Part shown: piece after piece, positions 1-10,357 of the stretch
How positions within the stretch are numbered: the first letter of the stretch is position 1
Layout of the letters: each line of letters begins with the position of its first letter
Assembly: GCF_001854865.1 (NCBI RefSeq)
Contig: NZ_MDDW01000028.1
Coordinates: 294,038-304,394, forward strand
Reading direction: 5' to 3'
DNA length: 10,357 nucleotides
Origin: Rhizobium sp. LCM 4573
GTDB lineage: Bacteria > Pseudomonadota > Alphaproteobacteria > Rhizobiales > Rhizobiaceae
Program-made: the position numbers and the translations under genes
The notes under the pieces: generated by a model
The model's input: only the letters and a program-made list of their open reading frames with translations
What the model was told of the DNA's origin: nothing
The model's database searches: none

Positions 1-2839
<2,839 letters not shown>

Positions 2840-2886
2840 GGTGAGGGCAGGGGGAAGCACCCCCTGCAATCGCTGGATCGGCCAAC

Positions 2887-2920
2887 AAAAAAGCCCGGAT
2901 CGTTTCGATCCGGGCTTTTG
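2887..2920. terminator. Intrinsic terminator, probably bidirectional, between rpoC and the reverse-strand gene
   Basis: A perfect 14-bp stem (2889-2902 with 2906-2919) closes a 3-nt TTT loop; the core is AAGCCCGGATCG. The right arm ends in TTTT for forward transcription from rpoC. On the reverse strand the stem is followed by a run of six T (complement of 2887-2892). The position, 49 nt after the rpoC stop and 85 nt past the stop of the convergent gene, suits a shared terminator for both. Structure is seen directly; function is inferred. Confidence 0.92.
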
Positions 2921-3003
2921 CATTATGGGCTTGATTGTAGGGAATGTAGAACTGCCGCTACTGCATGTCACCACTCAGGGATTTCGGTCTCCGGCGGCAG
3001 CCT

Positions 3004-3300
3004 TCACGAGTCGAAGCGGATGATCGCGACCTCGCCTTCGAGCGCACCCTGATAGGCCGAGGCATGCGGCTCCTCCACCGGGGCTTCGGTCAACATGCCG
3101 ATCTGGTCGAGGTCGGCCTCGACGAAACCCTCCTCGGTCAAGGCGTTCAGGGCTTCGCGCACTGCAGAATCGTCGTCGGCGGCGCTCAACAGGATATGCA
3201 GGTCGATGCCCTCGCCGCCCTTGATTTCATAGGCCTTGCCGATAATGATGAACACCATCGGCCCTTCGAGGTTGTTGTCGTTGTCGGGGTTGCCGATCAT
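3004..3300 (-). CDS. Conserved hypothetical protein, small acidic, 98 aa
   Basis: This gene encodes a small acidic cytosolic protein of unknown function. It runs opposite to its neighbours, convergent with rpoC and divergent from the rpsL operon. The ATG at 3300 is preceded on the reverse strand by GGAGAG with good spacing, which decides the start; a second Met at residue 15 (MVFIIIGKAYEIKGGEG) is less well supported. Residues 1-14 are polar and Asn/Asp rich. Residues 15-21 look like a beta strand. Residues 41-66 are rich in Asp, Glu and Ala and probably helical, and the protein ends in VAIIRFDS. There is no signal peptide, membrane segment, cysteine or recognised catalytic motif. From memory, rhizobial genomes often carry a hypothetical gene between rpoC and rpsL; I cannot confirm that this is its homologue. 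The overlapping forward frame (2965-3426) lacks a clear ribosome binding site and is rejected. Confidence 0.78.
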   Translation of the reverse strand: MIGNPDNDNNLEGPMVFIIIGKAYEIKGGEGIDLHILLSAADDDSAVREALNALTEEGFVEADLDQIGMLTEAPVEEPHASAYQGALEGEVAIIRFDS

Positions 3301-3366
3301 CGTTCTCTCCGTATCGGTTGCCGGAAAGACGTTGAACGCCGAACCGGCGGGAAGGTTCTCGGATTT

Positions 3367-3395
3367 TCCTTAACGTCCGTGGGATCGATTCCCAA
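3367..3395 (-). promoter_or_regulatory. Weak candidate promoter for the reverse-strand hypothetical gene
   Basis: On the reverse strand TTGGGA (complement of 3390-3395) is followed after 17 nt by TAAGGA (complement of 3367-3372), about 67 nt before the ATG. The match to the -35 / -10 consensus is partial. It is offered only because a promoter must lie in this interval if the gene is transcribed by itself. Confidence 0.22.
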
Positions 3396-3413
3396 ACACT
3401 ATCTGCCGGGGAG

Positions 3414-3436
3414 GATGAAATCGTGACGATTTCATC
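3414..3436. repeat. Perfect inverted repeat, 10-bp arms with 3-nt centre
   Basis: GATGAAATCG (3414-3423) and CGATTTCATC (3427-3436) are exact reverse complements separated by TGA. The element lies between the reverse-strand gene and the rpsL promoter, about 60 bp upstream of the putative -35 box. It has no flanking T-run, so it does not look like a terminator. It could be an operator for a dimeric DNA-binding protein or a hairpin in a transcript. The symmetry is seen directly; any function is inference. Confidence 0.6.
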
Positions 3437-3450
3437 GCGGCAAGGCTCTC

Positions 3451-3472
3451 CAGGCCCATTCTGCGGGGCCTG
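3451..3472. repeat. Short inverted repeat upstream of the rpsL promoter
   Basis: CAGGCCC (3451-3457) pairs with GGGCCTG (3466-3472) around an 8-nt loop. A T-rich stretch (3479-3495) follows, but starts several bases after the stem, so it is a poor intrinsic terminator. The T-rich stretch is more likely part of the promoter upstream region. Confidence 0.35.
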
Positions 3473-3496
3473 CATCTATTAATTTTTGCTTTTTAG

Positions 3497-3525
3497 CTTG
3501 ACGGGAAGGGGTGAAAACAGTAAAC
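3497..3525 (+). promoter_or_regulatory. Putative housekeeping promoter of the rpsL-rpsG-fusA-tuf (str) operon
   Basis: CTTGAC (3497-3502) exactly matches the -35 consensus known for rhizobia (CTTGAC-N17-CTATAT). After 17 nt comes GTAAAC (3520-3525), a 3-of-6 match to the -10 box. An AT-rich tract immediately upstream (3479-3495, AATTTTTGCTTTTTAG) resembles an UP element, as expected for a strongly expressed ribosomal operon. Transcription would begin near 3530, giving a leader of about 260 nt before rpsL. Motifs are seen; activity is inferred. Confidence 0.55.
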
Positions 3526-3529
3526 GCCC

Positions 3530-3792
3530 CGCATCGGAAGCGATGTGAGGCTTGCCCGTTTGGAACGAGTCGTTCCTTGAGTAGACCTCAGACACGGTTC
3601 GAAACACGCACGTTGACGACACGAATGCTGCACGCATGACGCATGAGGAATGCGTCCTCTGCCTTGGGTGGTCCATCCGGAAAACCGGGTCGGGCCACGT
3701 TTTGCGCATGAGGGGATGTGTGTGCCGCCGCCGGAAACGGCATCAGATTGGCCCGAAAAGGGTTTGAGACGAAATTTGCAAGGGATGGTTAT
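3530..3792 (+). promoter_or_regulatory. Structured 5' leader of the rpsL operon
   Basis: No convincing gene lies in this stretch. Several hairpins follow one another: 3531-3536 with 3541-3546 (GAAG loop); the near-perfect palindrome GGAACGA-G-TCGTTCC at 3562-3576; GACGCA (3638-3643) with TGCGTC (3651-3656); the strong hairpin 3668-3698 listed separately; and GCCG-GAAA-CGGC at 3730-3741, whose GAAA loop is a GNRA tetraloop. The rpsL ribosome binding site (AAGGGA, 3780-3785) follows. The number of stems points to a leader RNA with regulatory potential, but no ligand or known RNA family is recognised. Confidence 0.45.
3668..3703 (+). terminator. Terminator-like hairpin (possible attenuator) in the rpsL leader
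   Basis: GTGGTCCATCCGG (3668-3680) pairs with CCGGGTCGGGCCAC (3685-3698) around an AAAA loop. The stem has 13 pairs, two of them G-U, with one bulged C at 3691. GTTTTG follows at once (3699-3704). The U-run is short, so full termination is unlikely; partial termination or a pause site about 95 nt before the rpsL start is plausible. Pairing is seen directly; the role is inferred. Confidence 0.45.
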
Positions 3793-4164
3793 ATGCCTAC
3801 CGTAAACCAGCTGATCCGCAAGCCGCGCCAGGCACAGGTAAAGCGCAATAAGGTACCTGCTCTGCAGGAAAACCCGCAGAAGCGCGGCGTTTGCACCCGC
3901 GTCTACACCACGACCCCGAAGAAGCCGAACTCGGCTCTGCGTAAGGTCGCCAAGATCCGCCTGACCAACGGCTTCGAAGTCATCGGCTACATTCCGGGTG
4001 AAGGTCATAACCTTCAGGAACACTCCGTGGTGATGATCCGTGGCGGCCGCGTCAAGGACTTGCCGGGTGTTCGCTACCACATCATCCGCGGTGTTCTCGA
4101 TACCCAGGGTGTCAAGAACCGCAAGCAGCGCCGTTCCAAGTACGGTGCGAAGCGTCCGAAGTAA
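3793..4164 (+). CDS. rpsL: 30S ribosomal protein S12
   Basis: S12 sits at the decoding centre of the small subunit and helps set translational accuracy. The start is the ATG at 3793 ([12 protein letters not shown]), preceded by AAGGGA at 3780-3785. The longer open frame from 3718 would add 25 residues not found in the family, so it is rejected. The product is 123 aa, normal for rhizobia. The conserved core is intact: [18 protein letters not shown] (residues 34-51) and [13 protein letters not shown]42, K43 and K88 carry the wild-type residues, so the sequence shows none of the common streptomycin-resistance changes. The Asp after K88 is the usual site of methylthiolation by RimO. It is the first gene of the str operon. 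A 6-bp hairpin (4156-4161 with 4167-4172) holds the stop codon in its loop. Confidence 0.98.
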
Positions 4165-4721
<557 letters not shown>

Positions 4722-4754
4722 TCGTCATCCGATCGAATTTCGAAAGGCAGTCCT

Positions 4755-6854
<2,100 letters not shown>

Positions 6855-6917
6855 CCGGAGTAACCCGCTGAAAAAGTAGAGAATTTTCCCGTCAAGGGAC
6901 AAGAACGGAGAGCCGCA

Positions 6918-8094
<1,177 letters not shown>

Positions 8095-8100
8095 TTCAAA

Positions 8101-8134
8101 GACGAAGCCGGCCTCTTCGGATGCCGGCTTCGTC
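8101..8134 (+). terminator. Strong hairpin after tuf (terminator-like, no U-run)
   Basis: GACGAAGCCGGC (8101-8112) pairs perfectly with GCCGGCTTCGTC (8123-8134), 12 bp, around a 10-nt loop, just after the tuf stop. The following bases are CGAAAAACTTT, so the T-run of a canonical intrinsic terminator is missing. It may protect the 3' end of the str operon mRNA or act as a weak terminator. Function is inferred. Confidence 0.5.
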
Positions 8135-8144
8135 CGAAAAACTT

Positions 8145-8173
8145 TAAGCAAGCGGCCCGATGCGGCTTGCTTA
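8145..8173. repeat. Second perfect hairpin in the tuf-rpsJ gap
   Basis: TAAGCAAGC (8145-8153) pairs exactly with GCTTGCTTA (8165-8173), 9 bp, around an 11-nt loop. On the reverse strand the stem is soon followed by AAGTTTTTC, so it resembles a terminator for antisense transcription more than for forward transcription. No reverse-strand gene is known here, so the role stays open. Confidence 0.45.
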
Positions 8174-8403
8174 TGACACAAAAATGTAGCAAATGGCGCG
8201 CGAGCGTGATTTGCGCCTGCTTTGTATGTACGAAACAGGTGACTGCCCAACAATTTAAGGTGGGCCATATGGCCCGAAGAATGGAAGGGGTGCCGGGATC
8301 GGTGTCCCTTCGATCTTTGAAACCGGTGGTCCGCCTTAGGTAAACGAACAACCCCTGCCGTATTGTTTGGCATGCGGGTGACAGACAACAAGGATAACGT
8401 CGA

Positions 8404-8712
8404 ATGAACGGCCAAAATATCCGCATTCGCCTGAAGGCGTTCGATCACCGGATTCTCGATGCTTCCACGCGCGAGATCGTGTCGACGGCGAAGCGCACCG
8501 GTGCTAGCGTCCGGGGCCCCGTTCCGCTTCCGACCCGAATCGAGAAGTTTACGGTTAACCGGTCCCCCCACATCGACAAGAAGAGCCGCGAGCAGTTCGA
8601 GATGCGCACGCATAAGCGCCTCCTCGATATCGTTGACCCGACTCCGCAGACGGTGGACGCGCTGATGAAGCTCGATCTCGCCGCCGGTGTTGATGTTGAG
8701 ATCAAGCTCTGA
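8404..8712 (+). CDS. rpsJ: 30S ribosomal protein S10 (NusE)
   Basis: S10 is a component of the small-subunit head and, as NusE, takes part in transcription antitermination with NusB and in coupling through NusG. The product is 102 aa, normal for the family. It starts at ATG 8404 behind AGGA (8391-8394). Family signatures include [14 protein letters not shown] near the N-terminus, GPVPLPT (residues 38-44) and the ribosome-contacting loop [17 protein letters not shown]. It ends [11 protein letters not shown] with TGA at 8710-8712. It is the first gene of the S10 operon, 37 nt ahead of rplC. Confidence 0.98.
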   Translation: MNGQNIRIRLKAFDHRILDASTREIVSTAKRTGASVRGPVPLPTRIEKFTVNRSPHIDKKSREQFEMRTHKRLLDIVDPTPQTVDALMKLDLAAGVDVEIKL

Positions 8713-8749
8713 GGCTTTTGTCTCGAGCGGAGTGAGAAGGATTGAACCG

Positions 8750-9391
8750 ATGCGTTCGGGTGTAATTGCACAGAAGGTGGGAATGACCCGCGTCTACAAC
8801 GACGCTGGCGAGCATATCCCGGTAACCGTATTGCGGCTGGAAAGCTGCCAGGTCGTCGCGCACCGCACCGTTGAGAAGAACGGCTATACCGCTGTTCAGC
8901 TCGGCGCAGGCACGGCGAAGGTGAAGAACACCTCCAAGGCGATGCGCGGCAACTTTGCTGTCGCCAACGTCGAGCCGAAGGCGAAGCTCGTGGAGTTCCG
9001 CGTTTCTGAAGACAACATGATCGATGTCGGCACCGAGCTGACGGCGGCCCATTTCCAGGCTGGCCAGTTGGTGGACGTTACCGGCACCACGATCGGTAAG
9101 GGTTTTGCTGGCGCCATGAAGCGCCACAACTTCGGTGGTCTGCGCGCCACGCACGGTGTGTCCGTTTCGCACCGTTCGCATGGTTCGACCGGTTCCAACC
9201 AGGATCCGGGCCGCGTCTGGAAGGGCAAGCGTATGGCTGGTCACATGGGCCAGACGCGCGTCACCACCCAGAACCTGGAAGTCGTCTCCACCGACGAGAA
9301 CCGTGGCCTGATCCTCGTCAAGGGTGCCGTCCCCGGCTCCAAGGGCGCCTGGATCGTCGTTCGCGATGCCGTCAAGTCGGCCGCGAAGTAA
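8750..9391 (+). CDS. rplC: 50S ribosomal protein L3
   Basis: L3 binds 23S rRNA early in assembly, and its long extension reaches towards the peptidyl transferase centre. The start is the ATG at 8750 ([18 protein letters not shown]) behind GAGAAGGA (8734-8741). The open frame begins upstream at 8687 inside rpsJ, but those residues are foreign to the family. The product is 213 aa. Conserved segments include [18 protein letters not shown] (111-128), the [20 protein letters not shown] segment and RMAGHMG. Q151 in SNQDPG corresponds to the glutamine methylated by PrmB in E. coli. The spacer to rplD is 13 nt, consistent with cotranscription. Confidence 0.98.
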   Translation: MRSGVIAQKVGMTRVYNDAGEHIPVTVLRLESCQVVAHRTVEKNGYTAVQLGAGTAKVKNTSKAMRGNFAVANVEPKAKLVEFRVSEDNMIDVGTELTAAHFQAGQLVDVTGTTIGKGFAGAMKRHNFGGLRATHGVSVSHRSHGSTGSNQDPGRVWKGKRMAGHMGQTRVTTQNLEVVSTDENRGLILVKGAVPGSKGAWIVVRDAVKSAAK

Positions 9392-9404
9392 GGGAGCCAA
9401 GCAA

Positions 9405-10025
9405 ATGGAATACAACGTCAAGACCCTCGAGGGAAAAGACGCAGGCAAGGTCTCCCTGTCGGACGAGATCTTCGGCCTCGATCCCCGTGAAGACATTCTC
9501 GCCCGCATGGTTCGTTGGCAGCTCGCCAAGAAGCAGCAGGGCACGCACAAGACCAAGGGTCGTGCTGAAGTTTCCCGCACGGGCGCCAAGATGTACAAGC
9601 AGAAGGGTACGGGCCGCGCTCGTCACCATTCGGCTCGCGCTCCGCAGTTCCGCGGCGGTGGCAAGGCTCATGGTCCGGTCGTTCGCAGCCACGAGCACGA
9701 TCTTCCGAAGAAGGTTCGTGCGCTTGCTCTGCGTCACGCCCTGTCGGCAAAGCTGAAGGCCGAAGAGCTGATCGTCATCGACAACCTGGTAGCGGCGGAA
9801 GCCAAGACCAAGGCGCTCGCCGGAACCTTTGCTTCGCTCGGCCTGACGAACGCGCTGGTCATCGGTGGTGCTGAGCTCGACAACAACTTCAAGCTCGCAG
9901 CCCAGAACATCCCGAACATCGATGTTCTGCCGGTTCAGGGCATCAACGTTTACGATATCCTGCGTCGCGGCAAGCTCGTCCTGTCGAAGGCCGCAGTTGA
10001 AGCTCTAGAGGAGCGTTTCAAGTGA
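9405..10025 (+). CDS. rplD: 50S ribosomal protein L4
   Basis: L4 lines the peptide exit tunnel and is an early 23S rRNA binder. In E. coli it also represses its own operon. The start is the ATG at 9405 ([16 protein letters not shown]) behind AGGGAG (9391-9396); the longer open frame from 9324 overlaps rplC and is rejected. The product is 206 aa. The extended tunnel loop covers about residues 45-98, with conserved [15 protein letters not shown] and [12 protein letters not shown]. The stop TGA overlaps the GTG start of rplW, suggesting translational coupling. Confidence 0.98.
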   Translation: MEYNVKTLEGKDAGKVSLSDEIFGLDPREDILARMVRWQLAKKQQGTHKTKGRAEVSRTGAKMYKQKGTGRARHHSARAPQFRGGGKAHGPVVRSHEHDLPKKVRALALRHALSAKLKAEELIVIDNLVAAEAKTKALAGTFASLGLTNALVIGGAELDNNFKLAAQNIPNIDVLPVQGINVYDILRRGKLVLSKAAVEALEERFK

Positions 10026-10315
10026 CCGATCTTCGCCACTATGATGTGATCGTATCTCCCTCGATCACCGAAAAGTCGACGCTGGTATCCGAACAGAACC
10101 AGGTTGTCTTTAACGTTGCCAAGACTGCTTCGAAGCCCGAGATCAAGGCTGCCGTAGAAGCGCTCTTCGGTGTGAAGGTCACTGCCGTCAATACGCTGGT
10201 CCGCAAGGGCAAGGTGAAGCGCTTCCGCGGCTTCATCGGCAAGCAGAAGGACGTCAAGAAGGCTGTCGTCACCCTGGCCGAAGGTCAGACGATCGACGTC
10301 TCCACCGGTCTCTGA
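10022..10315 (+). CDS. rplW: 50S ribosomal protein L23
   Basis: L23 sits at the mouth of the exit tunnel and is the docking point for trigger factor and SRP. The product is 97 aa. It starts with GTG at 10022, overlapping the rplD stop by 4 nt (GTGA), behind AGAGGAG (10007-10013), which lies inside rplD. E17 in SITEKS matches the E. coli glutamate (E18) important for trigger factor docking. [19 protein letters not shown] and GKVKRFRG are family signatures. The spacer to rplB is 11 nt. Confidence 0.97.
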   Translation: MTDLRHYDVIVSPSITEKSTLVSEQNQVVFNVAKTASKPEIKAAVEALFGVKVTAVNTLVRKGKVKRFRGFIGKQKDVKKAVVTLAEGQTIDVSTGL

Positions 10316-10326
10316 GGTAAGATACA

Positions 10327-10357
10327 ATGGCATTGAAAAGCTACAATCCGACGACCC
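10327..10357 (+). CDS. rplB: 50S ribosomal protein L2, 3'-truncated by window edge
   Basis: Only the first ten codons are present: ATG at 10327 gives MALKSYNPTT. GAGGTAAG (10314-10321), overlapping the rplW stop, serves as the ribosome binding site. L2 is needed for subunit joining and peptidyl transfer. The sequence and its place after rplW in the S10 operon make the call firm despite the short stretch. Confidence 0.93.
   Translation, partial: MALKSYNPTT

Larger units (their letters stand above)
8098..8403 (+). promoter_or_regulatory. tuf-rpsJ intergenic region: structured leader of the S10 operon
   Basis: No gene is seen in these 306 nt. After the two hairpins near tuf, more stems follow: GCAAAT (8189-8194) with ATTTGC (8209-8214); the palindrome GGGCC-ATAT-GGCCC (8262-8275); GAAGGGG (8284-8290) with TCCCTTC (8305-8311), enclosing CCG/CGG; and ACCC plus TGCC (8351-8359) with GGCA and GGGT (8369-8379). 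The rpsJ ribosome binding site AGGATAA (8391-8397) follows. In gammaproteobacteria the S10 leader binds L4 and controls this operon; whether that applies here is unknown. I found no clear promoter; TTTGAA (8316-8321), 18 nt, GTAAAC (8340-8345) is a weak candidate that would leave only a short leader. Confidence 0.4.

Noticed and set aside
2965..3426. Forward open frame of 153 codons overlapping the reverse-strand hypothetical gene
   Set aside because: No clear ribosome binding site; it runs through the inverted repeat region, and the reverse-strand gene has better start and terminator context.
3613..3641. Second TTGACG box (3613-3618) as an alternative rpsL promoter
   Set aside because: The hexamer 17 nt later (CATGAC) is a poor -10 box; the 3497 promoter with its AT-rich upstream tract is much better.
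3493..4080. Reverse-strand open frame of 195 codons over the rpsL leader and rpsL
   Set aside because: Shadow of rpsL extending into the leader; no start context or recognised motif.

Overview
The window is about 10.4 kb of core translation and transcription genes from an alphaproteobacterium, most likely a member of the Rhizobiaceae (Rhizobium / Agrobacterium / Ensifer type). The reasons are the gene order rpoC - small reverse-strand gene - rpsL - rpsG - fusA - tuf - rpsJ - rplC - rplD - rplW - rplB, the high GC content with C/G-ending codons, and protein lengths typical of rhizobia (S12 123 aa, S7 156 aa, EF-G 699 aa, EF-Tu 391 aa once repaired, S10 102 aa, L3 213 aa, L4 206 aa, L23 97 aa). 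The genus cannot be fixed by eye.

Layout. 1-2839 is the C-terminal two thirds of rpoC, beginning at the catalytic Asp triad. A perfect 14-bp hairpin at 2889-2919 ends it and probably also serves the small reverse-strand gene at 3004-3300, an acidic 98-aa protein of unknown function. The region 3301-3792 is a divergent regulatory stretch: a 23-nt perfect inverted repeat, a likely sigma-70-type promoter near 3497-3525, and a long rpsL leader with several hairpins, including a strong terminator-like one at 3668-3698. Then come rpsL (3793-4164), rpsG (4251-4721), fusA (4755-6854) and tuf (6918-8094), the classical str operon. A 306-nt hairpin-rich gap (8098-8403) leads into the S10 operon: rpsJ, rplC, rplD, rplW and the first ten codons of rplB.

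The gene products work together: RpoC is the catalytic subunit of RNA polymerase; S12, S7, S10, L3, L4, L23 and L2 are ribosomal proteins; EF-G and EF-Tu drive translation elongation. Closely spaced genes, including a 4-nt overlap of rplD and rplW, indicate cotranscription and translational coupling.

The most notable anomaly is tuf. An extra G in the P-loop (nucleotide-binding) sequence at 6987-6989 shifts the reading frame and produces a TAA after 24 codons, while the rest of the gene is intact. It is either a sequencing or assembly error or a very recent loss in one of two tuf copies. I see no mobile element, CRISPR array, tRNA or rRNA, and no evidence for an undescribed multi-gene system. 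The unexplained material is in the small reverse-strand gene and the structured non-coding stretches.
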